Shown here: positions 33,283 to 43,891 of the stretch, in pieces
Numbering within the stretch: the first letter of the stretch is position 1
How the letters are laid out: the number at the start of each line of letters is the position of its first letter
Assembly (NCBI GenBank): GCA_905221605.1
Contig: CAJNDS010002091.1
Coordinates: 824,501 to 888,500 of the forward strand
Origin: Symbiodinium natans
Lineage: Eukaryota; Sar; Dinophyceae; Suessiales; Symbiodiniaceae
Direction of reading: 5' to 3'
Length of the DNA stretch: 64,000 nucleotides
Made by a program: the position numbers and the translations under genes
The notes under the pieces: model-generated
The model's input: only the letters and a program-made list of their open reading frames with translations
Told to the model about the DNA's origin: nothing
The model's database searches: none

Positions 33283-33804
33283 GGCACCGGAGTCGGTTCA
33301 GACTGCTCCGTCGCCGGCACCGAGGACCCGATGGCTGTGAGGCAGCTCTAAGCACTGAGCTTGCTCTGCTCTGGAAATCCTTGACCCAGAATTTCTTCAG
33401 CACAACTCGACTGCACGATTCTGATCCCCGCGTTGCGCCGAAAAATGTGTGTTTTGGGCACATCTCCCACGGTTGACGGTTCCTATTGCGCAAAATCACC
33501 CCCCGCATTTCAGACCCCGATCAGCAATATGAGCTGTCACCCCCACTCCCTCCCCCCTCCCCCCGATTTGTTCCAAGCAATTTTGGGCACATGTCTCTCC
33601 CCCCCCGATTTCGACACCCACGTTGCACCGAACATGTTTGGACTGAGGGTTTAGGTGTTCCCTCTGGCCTGGAGCTAGACGTCAGCGAAGTGCGAACTCA
33701 TCGCTGCTGAAAAACTGCGAAATCGGAATACCTACAGAACTTCAGGTTAACATACGAGTCAGAAAATAGCTGCGCACGGGACACATGTAACTTCCCTTGG
33801 ATAG

Positions 33805-33869
33805 GCTTTACACAGGCCTTGTATCCCTTCCTTGACGTTACTTCAAGGTATACAAGGCCTGTGTAAAGC
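33805..33869. repeat. Perfect 20-bp inverted repeat
   Basis: GCTTTACACAGGCCTTGTAT and its exact complement, separated by 25 bp. Confidence 0.88.
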
Positions 33870-34143
33870 TTCTCTGAAGGCAAAACTCCCCTTAATTAAC
33901 CCTAAACCCCAAACCCTATCCTAACGGTCCATCTACCTGACTGTAGGGCCCAAGTACATAACAAGGTACATGCAGTCTTAGGGCTACACCCGAAATCCGA
34001 AAGAACCCCCGGGTTCAAAAAGCATCTCTGGGGGCAAAAACCCCCTTGATAGCCTAAACCCGAAACCCTAAACCCGAAACCCGTAACCCTAAACCCGAAA
34101 CCCTAAACCCTAAACCCTAAACCCGAAACCCGAAACCCTAAAC

Positions 34144-34217
34144 CGTTCGTTCGCCTGCCGCTGCGGCATTGGTCAAGGCGCTGATGCAAGAGCCATTGCC
34201 TTGTCGACATCTCCGGG
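34144..34217 (-). CDS. Candidate exon ending at a telomeric donor
   Basis: After CCTAAAG, 24 codons PEMSTRQWLLHQRLDQCRSG then RRTN, ending G|GTTTAGGG. The acceptor itself is formed by the repeat-derived CCTAAAG. Confidence 0.55.
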
Positions 34218-34314
34218 CTTTAGGGTTTAGGGTTTAGGGTTTAGGGTTTTTTAGGGTTTAAGGCATTCTCTAAACCCCAGAAAACCCCAAAGAACAACTT
34301 CCAAAGCAAGAGTG

Positions 34315-34560
34315 GGGTGCCAACTTATGGGGTGGGCTGTCTATCCGCCCTCTGAATATCCTTTGCAGGGCAGCCGCGCTTCTGCGAGGCCGTGGGCGGT
34401 TCTGCGAACTTCTCCACAAGGCAATTGTAAGCTTCCCTATAGGTTCTGCGCGGCTATGCAGGGCTCGTCGGGTTCTGCGGGGGTGTCATGGGGTGTCTGT
34501 AGTTCTGCAGGGGTCATTCAGGGGGTCGGGTAGGGCGGCCCACCCCATGAATTGGCACCC
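34315..34560. mobile_element. Inverted-repeat segment, 23-bp arms
   Basis: GGGTGCCAACTTATGGGGTG at 34315 and its near-inverse CACCCCATGAATTGGCACCC ending at 34560. The interior repeats a GGTTCTGCG motif several times. Confidence 0.6.
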
Positions 34561-35579
34561 GAAAGAGACCCCACCCCTTTGCCCGCCAGTCCTGGTTTAG
34601 AGTAGGGTTTAGCAATCGGCCTCTACCCAAAGCCACGACACCCTGAACCCTTCGACTTAGTGTACTTTCGGGGTTTAGGGTTGTAGACTTAGAAACCCAA
34701 ACCCTGAACCCTAAACCCTAAACCCTAAACGAGGGTTCAGGGTTTTGGGCAAGCCCCTTTGCGGTCGAAAGGCTGGGTGTCATCCAGGTCTCGGAAGCGT
34801 AGTCAAAGATCTCCGCCTCGACCGCCCGGAGGCCAAAACCCTACACCCCGCTACTATTTGCTCACGAACCCCTAACCAATGGAAACAAATGGAAAGATGT
34901 ATTGTTTGTATGATAAATAAATATATATATATATATGTATACGTATGTATATATATATATATATATTCCTTATCAGGGCAATATAGGTTCTTTTTTTTTT
35001 TGGGGGGGGGGGGGTTCTTGGCAAACAGTCGCCTCAAATCCTATCGGCCTGGGTTTAGGGTGCACTATTTGGGGGGGGGGGGGTGTATACTCGGCGTCCC
35101 TTACTGTCGCAAACCTCCATTTGGGTCAAAACTCGAACGCCCCAAGGCTGCGATCCTTTCCCACAGCTGAGGGTCAATTCAGGGTTGCTTTAAGTGGCGC
35201 TGCGGCGCTCCCTTGCACTGGGTATTGCCAGTAAGGTTTCGGTGTTATACGCTTTCGCGCTGAGGACAAGTTCATCTGATTCATGGGCGCTTTTTGTTGG
35301 GTGCCTTTCTTGGTATACAAAACTACCGTACGGGTCCATGTACCTCATTGTTGTATACTGGGGCCCCAAAGTCCCTATATAGGAGGCACTTTGAGACCCA
35401 AGTACTCCCTATATATGCGCATGGACCCTTAGGGCTACAATCTCAAATTGTAAGGGCGCTGAAAAGGACCCCGACATCGCGTGGCAATTGCCGGCTCCTC
35501 GCTTTGCAACTCAACTGGTCCACCGCTGACGCCCAGCGAACGCCCCCCTAAACCCTAAACCCTAAACCCTAGACCCTAA

Positions 35580-35668
35580 ACCCGAAACCCTAAACCCCTA
35601 AACCCCTAAACCCCTAAACCCCTAAACCCCTAAACCCCTAAACCCCTAAACCCCTAAACCCCTAAACC
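35580..35668. repeat. CCCCTAAA octamer array
   Basis: About ten identical octamers (TTTAGGGG on the other strand), immediately downstream (minus sense) of the exon at 35781-35683. Confidence 0.92.
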
Positions 35669-35682
35669 CCCAAACCCTAAAC

Positions 35683-35781
35683 CCTCTCCAGCGAGATGTT
35701 CTCTGAAATAAAGGCAACATTTCTCTGCTTGTTGAGCAGCCTTTGGAAGGCTGCCAGCTTGTCGGCACGGTGCCCCTCCCC
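35683..35781 (-). CDS. Candidate exon ending at a telomeric donor
   Basis: After GGGCCAG, 33 codons in phase 0: GEGHRADKLAAFQRLLNKQ then RNVAFISENISLER, ending AGG|GTTTAGGG. Low ambiguity: the composition is clearly protein-like. Confidence 0.65.
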
Positions 35782-36231
35782 CTGGCCCAGACTGTAGACC
35801 AAGCCTGAAAGCCCAAAACCTTCTAAACTTCGATCCCACAGGCCCTGAGTACACCCGGGCCCCCCAAAGCCCCAAAGCCCCCGAAGTTCCACCAGACCTT
35901 TGGGGGGGGTAGGGGGTCGGGGGGGCTTAGGGGGGCTTCAGGGGGGCTTCAGGGGAGTTTGGGGCTTTGGGGGGTTTAGGGGTTAGGGGTTTAGGGTGGA
36001 GGGTTGGGTGTTTAGGGTGTAGGATTCAGGGATTATTGTTTAGGGTTTAGGGGTACGGCTTGTCAAGTTTAGGGATTAGGGGTTTAGTGTTTAGTGAGTT
36101 CAGGGCTTCCTTGAAGGGTTTGGGGGCTTCCGGTCCTTAACTCCCTAACCCCCTCTAAATCCCCAAAACACTCGACGCAATCCACCAAACCCCCTAAACT
36201 CCTTCAACCCGCCGAGACAGCCCAAGCCCGC

Positions 36232-36288
36232 CTGCCAGCCCTGAACCACGCAGTCGTTCAACGTCACGGCGCCAGGACTGACGTAGTG
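36232..36288 (-). CDS. Candidate exon
   Basis: After AAACCAAG, 19 codons HYVSPGAVTLNDCVVQGWQ, ending at a GC donor; the frame stays open past it. Confidence 0.48.
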
Positions 36289-36299
36289 CTTGGTTTTAA

Positions 36300-37840
36300 A
36301 GCAGCACCACTGAGGGTTTTGAAGTGGTTAGGGGGTTTAGGGTTTAGGGCTTCACGGGTCTAGAGGTTTAGAACTTTAGGGCGTAGGGGTTTAGAAGTTT
36401 CGGGGTCCCGAGGTTCAGAGGTCTAGAGTTTTGGGTGCAAGGTTTACGGTTTAGGGTTTAGGGTTTAGGGTTGAGAGTTTAGGGTTTAGGGTTTAGGGTT
36501 TAGGTTCTTCCTCAGCGGGGGAAGCTGACACAAAGGCAATTGCAATGATCCTACGCCCATGCTCGACTCCATACTAGCGACTTGTACTGCAACGGGAGAA
36601 TTTACTAGGCTTAGAACTCAGGGTTCAGATTTGTTGCAGTCTTCCCGGTGTGGGGAAGGGAATTATAGTGCAGGGAGGAGAGATGGTTCTGGGCTTGGGG
36701 AAATCGGGGTTTCGGATGAGTCTAAGGGATTTTTGCGAAAACCCGAAACCCTAAACCTTAAACCCTTCTTCTGTCTCTCTCGGTGCCCACATTGGCCTCC
36801 ACCACCTAAGACCCTGGCGCGAAGCCGCAAACGCCAACCCAAAAACCAAAACCCGTGTCGTCCCCTGACCCTAATAATTACCCAAGGAGGGGATGATAAG
36901 GGAACCCCAACCCAAAAAAAAAAGAAAAAAAAGGAAACAAGGGCCTACTCCGGGTCCTATTTAACGCCCCCCCCCCCCACCCCCTAATTTTAAGTACCCC
37001 CCAGGATAGTTATATCATAGGGTAAGGGGGGGGGGGGGGTATTTAATATTAGGGGTATTAGGGTATTAGGGTATTAGGGTTTAGGGTTTAGGGTTTAGGG
37101 TTTAGGGTTTAGGGTTTAGGGTTTAGGGTTTAGGGTTTAACAACCCTAAACAATTTATTCAATTATGCTCGGATCTCTGCCGTTGCTTAATAGCAAAACC
37201 ATCCCTTAGTTCAGGCGCATTGGAGCTTCTTTGTTTAGGGATTAGGGTTTAGGGTTTAGGGTTTAGGGTTTGGGGTTTGGGGTTTGGGGTTTGGGGTTTA
37301 GGGTTTAGGGTTAGGGTTTGGGCTCGAAACCTCCTGCCTCTGCTACACGAAAGCCCAAAACCCTCCCCCCTAAACCCCCAAAACACCCTATATAAACCCT
37401 ACACCCTACACCCTACACCCTACACCCTAAACCCTAAACCCTAAACCCTAAACCCTAAACCCTTAACCCCTGGGAGCCCGTGTCTTAGCCTTGGCGGAAG
37501 AGACCAGCTCATGGCAACCTGCCCCCGTGGAAAGGGCGCGGATTCAGGGTTAGTGTTTAAGGTTTAGGGTTTAGGGTTTAGGGTTTAGGGTTTAGGGTTT
37601 AGGGTTTAAGGGTTGGGGGTTTACCGCTTGCCTTATATTGGTTGGTGGTCTCTTGAAGCAGGGTTTCTGTTTTGCAGGGGGTTCTTATTAGGGTACCTGG
37701 GGGCTCTATTAAGGTATATCGGTAGCGGTACTTGGTAGGGTGGCTGTAACTTAATTTTTGGGCTGCCTTATTCAGAAACCCAATAAACTCAAAAAGGCTA
37801 AGGGTCTAAAGTTATAGTAAAGCACCACAAAGACGGGTTG
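36300..37840. other. Stretch without a firm gene
   Basis: Includes a plus-strand ATG frame at about 36559-36742 (MLDSILATCTATGEFTRLR...) and a possible minus mini-exon near 37518-37490; both weak. Confidence 0.4.
36863..36959. mobile_element. Family B element with poly-A-like interior
   Basis: GGGAACCCCAACCC, A-rich stretch, then GGGCCTACTCCGGGTCCTA. Confidence 0.65.
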
Positions 37841-37849
37841 GGGATTTAC

Positions 37850-37999
37850 CTCTTCCCAGCCAGGGAAGGCAACTCGTAAATCCAGAACAGGCGGTGGTAG
37901 TTTATGGCTTCACAGCTCTCGAGTACTTTAGAGTCTTCCTTGCTGCACTCTAGATGCGAAATAGCGCTCCCGTCTGCAGCATGACGGAAATCATCGACA
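37850..37999 (-). CDS. Long candidate exon (49 codons)
   Basis: After CTTCGGAAG, reads VDDFRHAADGSAISHLECSK then EDSKVLESCEAINYHRLFW and IYELPSLAGK, ending AG|GTAAATC, a near-consensus donor. One of the longest clean exons in the left region and free of repeats. Confidence 0.65.
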
Positions 38000-38283
38000 C
38001 TTCCGAAGAGCGCCCCGGATTAAGGTGACTATTGAGGGCATCCCCAACAGGGAGCATCACTTTGAGAACTGACCACACAGGGTTTCGGGCTAGGGGGCCC
38101 TCAAGTAGGGGTTTAAACGCTGGAATCCTAAACCCTAAACAATGACACCCCCCTTAGAACCATAATACAAGTCATTTTAATAATTATTCTTGGGTTTTAG
38201 ACGACTAAAAACACACAGTCATTCCTAAGGAGACTATAGTAAGTAACAGCCCCCAGAGTCCCCCCAAGTTCCCATAAGCCCAC

Positions 38284-38326
38284 GAAGCTGACCCCACAGG
38301 CAGGTCCAGTTGCAGCTACGGGTCGT
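38284..38326 (-). CDS. Short candidate exon
   Basis: After ACCCTCAG, reads TTRSCNWTCLWGQL and ends at a GTGGGC donor. Confidence 0.35.
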
Positions 38327-38389
38327 CTGAGGGTTTAGGGTTTAGGGTTTAGGGTTCAGGGTTCAGGGTTCAGGGTTTAGGGTAACTTA

Positions 38390-38497
38390 CTTGGTAGTCC
38401 AGTAACCATATTATAGTAAGTTCACCCTTGTTTGGGTTGGTTACTTGATTAGGGAACCCAGAACAAGAAATGCAAACGGTACCACTGAGCTACCAAG
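38390..38497. mobile_element. Family C element with target duplication
   Basis: CTTGGTAGTCCAGTAACC start and GGTACCACTGAGCTACCAAG end, flanked by CTTA on both sides. Confidence 0.75.
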
Positions 38498-38644
38498 CTT
38501 ATGCTAAGAGTTTCGGAGGGTTTGGGCGTCTTTAGGATAGTATACTCGGCTTCAAAGACCCTCAATCCCTAGACCTAAATCCCAGTCAAACACCCCTTGA
38601 AGACCCTGTAACCCTATCCTCTAAGCCCAAAGACCCTGTAAGGC

Positions 38645-38745
38645 CTCATAGGCGCCCAGGACAGAAACATTGGGTCCATCCATGCTTTCGGCGCGCCTGC
38701 CCATGCATTCAAAGTCTGTAGGGCTGGAAGGGTCCGCATTCGTCT
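38645..38745 (-). CDS. Candidate exon
   Basis: After CCCCTTCAG, 33 codons: RRMRTLPALQTLNAWAGAP then KAWMDPMFLSWAPM, ending at a GC donor (AG|GCCTTA). Confidence 0.6.
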
Positions 38746-39024
38746 CTGAAGGGGTGGGTTTCGGGTTTAGGGTTTAGGTTTTAGGGTTTAGGGTTTAGGG
38801 TTCTGAAAGGGTTCAACCCTTACCCTAACCCCTGAACCCCATGAGCCTTAAATCAGCTTGGTTGATGTCATGCCCGTGACATATTTTCTACAGCGTTTTA
38901 GGTCTAGAGTTTAGGGAGTTTAGGGTCGTGCCTCAAGGGTGTAACCTTGATGATATAGGGATCCCCCAAACCCAAGCCCCAGAAACCCTCTTTAAGGCTT
39001 TAAGGTTCAAGATTTAGGGTATGA

Positions 39025-39201
39025 TCATGGGTTCCCCTACTACCCCCCTCTATACTACCCCCCTAGGTTCCCCCCATAATTCAGGCTGTTTACCGACAAT
39101 AAAGCAAGGTTACTTAAGGGGGCCCTAAACCTTAAACCCTAAACCCGAAACCCTAAAAACACTTAGAGGGGGGTAGCAGGGCAGGGAAACCCATGGTATA
39201 A
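39025..39201. mobile_element. Inverted-repeat element with internal telomere-like units
   Basis: ATCATGGGTTCCCCTACTAC start and GGGAAACCCATGGTAT end, with GAGGGGGGTAGCAG inside the right arm and CCCTAAA units in the middle. A partial relative starts near 10364. Confidence 0.58.
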
Positions 39202-39661
39202 TGGCTTGCGGTTTCGAGTCCGGGCTGAGTCCAAAGGAGGCGGGCTAGAATTTACTTTGCAAAGCAAAACACCGGACCCCCGAAACCCTGAACCCTGCTT
39301 CAAGGAGTAGGGTTTCGGGTTTAGGGTTCAGGGTTTAGGGGTTTAGGGTTGGTTCAGGGTTTAGGGTTTAGAGATCAGGGGACTTCGTAAGTGGGGCTGT
39401 AAGGGTAAGGTATCTGTACTTATAATGACTTATAAGCCCCACTATAAGGTATCTGTACTTATAATGACTTATAAGCCCAACTATAAGGTAGCTATAAACA
39501 TACTTGCTAGGTGCTCCGATCCTCAAAGTAGGAAAAAGGGCAGTGCCATGAACCCCTAGCAAACAGTACTCCTAAACCCTAAACCCTAAACCCTAAACCC
39601 TAAACCCCAAACCCTAAACCCTAAACCCTAAACCCTAAACCCTAAACCCTAAACCCTAAAC

Positions 39662-39740
39662 CCGCCATGCGCCTCGGCAGGGTGGACAGGGGCGTGGAGG
39701 CCGTCCACGGCCCATCCAGCGTTGCATTCTCACAATGCAC
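39662..39740 (-). CDS. Candidate exon ending at a telomeric donor
   Basis: After a strong acceptor (GGCTTCCCTTGCAG), 26 codons VHCENATLDGPWTASTPLST then LPRRMA, ending G|GTTTAGGG. Confidence 0.63.
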
Positions 39741-39769
39741 CTGCAAGGGAAGCCCGAATCCTAAACCCT

Positions 39770-39852
39770 AAACCCTAAACCCTAAACCCTAAACCCTAAA
39801 CCCTAGACCCTAGACCCTAGACCCTAGACCCTAGACCCTAGACCCTAAACCC
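39770..39852. repeat. CCCTAAA array with a CCCTAGA block
   Basis: About six successive CCCTAGA units follow canonical units. Confidence 0.9.
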
Positions 39853-40159
39853 AAATCCTAAGCCCAAAACATCCCTGAACCCTGCAAAAGCCCCCAGCGA
39901 CTCTGTGCTTCAGCATTCCTACGGAGCTCCGGCCCCCAACGTAAAATCCCCAAAGCTACGTACCAGCAAACCCTAAACCCTAAACCCTAAACCATGAAAC
40001 CTAAACCCAAACCCCTTAAACCGTACACATCCTGTACCCTGCGTCAAAGCGCTAGCATCAAACCCTAAACCCTAAACCCTGAACCCTGAACCCTAAACCC
40101 TAAACCCTAAACCCTAAACCCTAAGTTTGGGGGGTTTTGGGATAAGAGAGCCCCAGGGC

Positions 40160-40234
40160 CTTGGCGCGAAAAAGCACCTCGGAGTTCGAAGGAAGGCCGG
40201 AGACCGTGCAGCTGCTGTCGCCTCTTTTCTTACG
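40160..40234 (-). CDS. Candidate exon
   Basis: After ACCGAAG, 25 codons in phase 0: RKKRGDSSCTVSGLPSNSE then VLFRAK, ending at a GC donor. The acceptor lies at the edge of a long telomeric tract. Confidence 0.55.
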
Positions 40235-40240
40235 CTTCGG

Positions 40241-40470
40241 TTTAGGGTTTAGGGTTTAGGGTTTAGGGTTTAGGGTTTAGGGTTTAGGGTTTAGGGTTTA
40301 GGGTTTAGGGTTTAGGGTTTAGGGTTTAGGGTTTTGGTTTAGGGTTTAGGGTTTAGGGTTTAGGGTTTAGGGTTTAGGGTTTAGGGTTTGGGTTTGGGGT
40401 TTGGGGTTTGGGGTTTGGGGTTTGGGGTTTGGGGTTTGGGGTTTAGGGTTTAGGGTTTAGGGTTTAGGGC
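40241..40470. repeat. TTTAGGG array with a TTTGGGG block
   Basis: Canonical units, then about seven TTTGGGG units, then canonical units again. Confidence 0.92.
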
Positions 40471-40949
40471 TAGGGTTTAGGGCTTGCTACAGTTTAGCGT
40501 TTTGAGTTCTCGGGCTCGATAGCCAACCATAATACTGCCCCCCACTTCTTCATTCCCTACTTGGAGGATCGGGGCACTCAGTGAGTAGGGCTATAAGAGT
40601 TAGAAGTATCTGGATTGGGGTCATGAGTAATTCAAAGTATACTTACCTTACTTATAACCCCACGTACTAAGTCCCTGATCCTCTAAGTACTACACAGTGG
40701 CAGCTGAAGCTTGGGGGGATTTAAGGGCTTTTGAGGGCTCAGGGTAATTTGGGTTGTGCACAAAAACCTCAGGGTTCTGAACCCTAACACCAAAGCCCTA
40801 AGCCCTAAGCCCTCTACCCCAAACCCTGACTGTTGGGCCTGACGCTAAGGCTTAACAAGTGTAGGATGCGGGGGTTAATGGCTCCAGGGATCAGCTGCAC
40901 GCACATGAGGGGTATTTCCCTATTCGAACCCTAAGCCCAAAAACCTAAC

Positions 40950-41334
40950 CCGAAAGCGTCCCTGGCAAAGAGTCTTTAGACACGCCTAGGCCCTGCATGG
41001 CGCACGCAACCCATGCTCTGGAAAGCTCCCATGTATACGCTGACTCCAGGGAGGTGGCCCAAACTTTGGATGTTTCAGTCGCTGCCAGCCCCCACAAAAG
41101 GTGCTCACACTGTCCGTCGCACTTGCAGTCGAGTTCCAGGAACCAAGTACGATTACTGACCACCGCAGTGCTCTTTTTACGCTTGCTCCCGTACATGCAC
41201 ACGTGGAAGTCCGTCCAGTGGGCGGACTCCGCCAGAGACTCCAGGTCTGGATAGTGCCAGATGAGACTGTTGGAGGGGTTCTCGATGGACCAGCAAACTC
41301 CCTTGGACGTCAGGGAACGACACTCGCTGACCAT
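40950..41334 (-). CDS. 128-codon exon with a conserved-looking Cys/His/Trp domain
   Basis: The frame starts at an ATG that directly follows AAG (41335) and ends at a GTTAGG donor (last base 40950), an intron start resembling the local telomere-like repeat. Visible motifs in order: GVCWSIENPSNSLIW, DFHVCMYGSKRKKST, then FLELDCKCDGQCEHLLWG and KVWATSLESAYTWELSRA. From memory, the pattern ENP..S..W, ...CM.G..R.K..., CDG..EH..W occurs repeatedly in hypothetical, often repeat-associated dinoflagellate proteins; I could not check this. It is the largest clear open segment in the first 52 kb and is flanked by telomere-like repeats on both sides. It could be an exon of a larger gene or a fragment of a mobile element gene. 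Confidence 0.65.
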
Positions 41335-42000
41335 CTTAGACCCTCAACCCCAATAACCCTAAACCCTACAAAAGCACACCATGAGGTTTGAACCGCGACC
41401 ACCTGGTCTGAATAGGGTTTAGGGTTTCGGGTTGAGGGTTTAAGGTTAAACCCTAGATCCTAAAATCTCACAGACGCTCCCATATCCAAACCCGCAGACC
41501 GGCGGCAGCGAGTAGATTGCGTGTGAAGCCGTCAACATTCAGTGAAGGATTCAGCCTAAGCCCTAAACTCTAAGAAATATTCAACATACCTATTAAGGGG
41601 AATCCTCCCTTTCACTCCAGTATACTATACTTTCATATAGGTTAAGGGGTATGGGTTTGGGGCATGGTGAATGTTTCTTAGATAAACCGTAAGCAATGAA
41701 CCCTAAGCCTAAACCTCTAAGACCAGAGCCTTGGATTTGTGCCCTTGCGCAGTAGATACAAAGGGCACGAGGGTGCCCCTACACCCCGCAAAACCTCATA
41801 TCCTAAACAGCAAAACCCAAAACCTCAAATAGCCCTAAGCACCTAAACCGTGCGAAGCCCAAACAACTCCACCCTGAAGCCCCAACACCCCCTAAGCCCC
41901 AAACCCTAGACCCCCCAACCGCCCCCCTGAGCCCTACACGCGAAAATCGAAACCCCTACACCCCACATCCCAAAACCCCAAAACCCTACCCTCCCCCCTG

Positions 42001-42165
42001 GAACCCTAAACCCCCAAAACCCTAAAACCCTAAAACCCTAAAACCCTAAAACCCTAAAACCCTAAAACCCCAAAACCCTAAACCCTACCCTCACCCCTAA
42101 AACCCTAAAACCCTAAAACCTAAAACCCTAAAACCCTAAACCCCTAAAACCCTAAAACCCCAAAA
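42001..42165. repeat. CCCTAAAA octamer array
   Basis: A second, imperfect octamer array; it provides the intron start (GTTTTGGGG) for the exon at 42260-42167. Confidence 0.88.
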
Positions 42166-42166
42166 C

Positions 42167-42260
42167 CTTATCAAGTGAGGAGCAGTAGGCGTGCGAAGCG
42201 CCGCAGCTGGTGACAGTGGCCCAGGAGCCGCCAATGTCCTCAGTCTGTCCGCCGTGCACC
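42167..42260 (-). CDS. Candidate exon with an RCC1-repeat-like look
   Basis: The acceptor is the telomeric unit itself (GGGTTTAG|G). 31 codons VHGGQTEDIGGSWATVTSCG then ASHAYCSSLDK end AAG|GTTTTGGGG. The pattern W..V.(S)CG..H.Y is reminiscent of an RCC1-type repeat, but one short exon cannot establish that. Confidence 0.55.
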
Positions 42261-42482
42261 CTAAACCCTAAACCCTAAACCCTAAACCCTAAACCCTAAA
42301 CCCTAAACCCGGCTTTGTGTAGGGTTTGTGTAGGGTTTGTTTAGGCTTTGTGCCATCTGGTGCTCTGAGGTCAGGCAACTCGTGGGCTGTGATTGGGGGC
42401 ACATCGGGCCTTTTCAAGCTTGTAGGGTTTAGGGTTTAGGGTTTAGGGTTTAGGGTTTCGGGTTTAGGGTTTAGGGTTCAGG

Positions 42483-42582
42483 GATGTTCCCCCTTATACT
42501 CACAGTCCTTCTTAGGGAGTATAATAGGGGGGTACTATCATCCCTATTACTTAAGGACTGTTAGCATCAGGGGGAACATATC
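42483..42582. mobile_element. Inverted-repeat element (pair with 50629)
   Basis: GATGTTCCCCCTTATACT start, AGCATCAGGGGGAACATATC end; shared middle AATAGGGGGGTACTA and AAGGACTGTTAG. Confidence 0.72.
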
Positions 42583-42844
42583 AGCTTATAGGTCCCAAAC
42601 ACTAAACCACGAACTGGCAACTTGATGGCTTTAACCCAGAAACACACAAGACTCCCCTAAAGCCCCAGAGCCTCCAAACCCCTAGAAGGCCAACCCTAAA
42701 CCCTAAACCCTAAACCCTAAACCCTAAATCCTAAACCCTAAACCCTAAACCCTAAACAAAGTCCCATAGCCCTGACGATGCCAGGCCACAGTGCTCTGCC
42801 ACTGGAGCTCATATCCCTGGAAGCGGCAGTCCTGTGCTTTCAGG

Positions 42845-42906
42845 CTAGGCTGCCCAGTGGCCTAAAACCTAAAAAAAGGGAATAAGGGTACTACTGGGCA
42901 CCCTAG
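42845..42906. mobile_element. Family C short derivative
   Basis: CTAGGCTGCCCAGTGG and ACTACTGGGCACCCTAG form near-inverse ends around a short body. Confidence 0.6.
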
Positions 42907-43850
42907 CAGAGGCTCCAGCTATAAGGGGGTTTGGGGGCTTCTAAGGCTTTAGGGCTTGAGTTAGGGGTTGAGGGTTTAAGGGGTTAGTGGCTTAGGGTTT
43001 AGGAGTTTAGGGTTAAGGGTTTAGGGTTCAAGGGGTGGTGGTTCAGGGGGGGTTGAATTCGGGGCTTAGGGTTTTGCAGTTTCCTAAGCCGGCAGGGCCG
43101 GAGAGCGTTCAGGGCTGAGTGTTGCATATTTCAGAGGTAGACCCAAGGATTTGGAGCTTAAATTCTTCAGGGGTTACCCTAAACCCTAAACTTTAAGGTC
43201 TTCAAGGGCTCTGGGGGGCCTTAGCCCCTATAGATCCACTGGTGCGCACACGGGTTTAGTGTTTCGGGTTTGGGGTTTAGACTTCAAAGTCTTGCCATTC
43301 TTGGGTTCATTCTCCAGGGGTTTTGGGGCTAGACGTCGGTTTAACGAGCACGCAAGCCTTGCGTAAAAAAAACGAGATAGAGAAGGAGGAAGAGAGGAAA
43401 TCGTGAGAAAGAGGCCGTCAAAGACCGCGAGGCAGTATGTTCGGCGGCTGTACGCTGGGTCTGCCGCGCGCTGCCTCGCGTGCTGCTTTGCATTGCGAGC
43501 AGGGGTGCGTGCCATGGGGTAGTTGCAAGGGGCCCCTCCCCCACACGCGCAGTGCGGATCTTTGCAGCCGACGTTTAGGGTGCCTAAACCCTTATCAACC
43601 CTAAACCCTAAACCCTAAACCCCTGAGCCGTGGGTTGTGCCCAAGCGCGAAGTGTTTCGGGGGTTTCGTGGGGTGTGGGGGGGGGGGGGGCTCGTTTGCA
43701 AAGTGTAGGGCCAAGATTACACGAATTATCTAACACTACTATTCGTTTTAGAACCACCCAAAGAAGATGAGAACCCCGAAAATGCGCTCGATGCAGAAGA
43801 ATATATGAAAGATCATGATGCCTATATTGCCCTTATGCAGAAGAACATTT

Positions 43851-43891
43851 CTTTTTTTCTTTTTTTTTTTTTTTGGGGGGGGGGGGGGGGG
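43851..43891. repeat. Poly-T/poly-G junction
   Basis: A T-rich run passes directly into about 18 G, then TTCTTAAG. A similar T-then-G junction followed by TTCTT lies at 34991-35017. Confidence 0.9.

Noticed and set aside
34745..35234. Open frames of 85-141 codons on both strands
   Set aside because: They run through an AT microsatellite and two homopolymers; the translations are Tyr/Ile and Gly runs.
39190..39225. tRNA-like boxes (TGGTATAATGG and GGTTTCGAGTCC)
   Set aside because: The two boxes are too close together for a tRNA, the second has an extra base, and no acceptor stem pairs.
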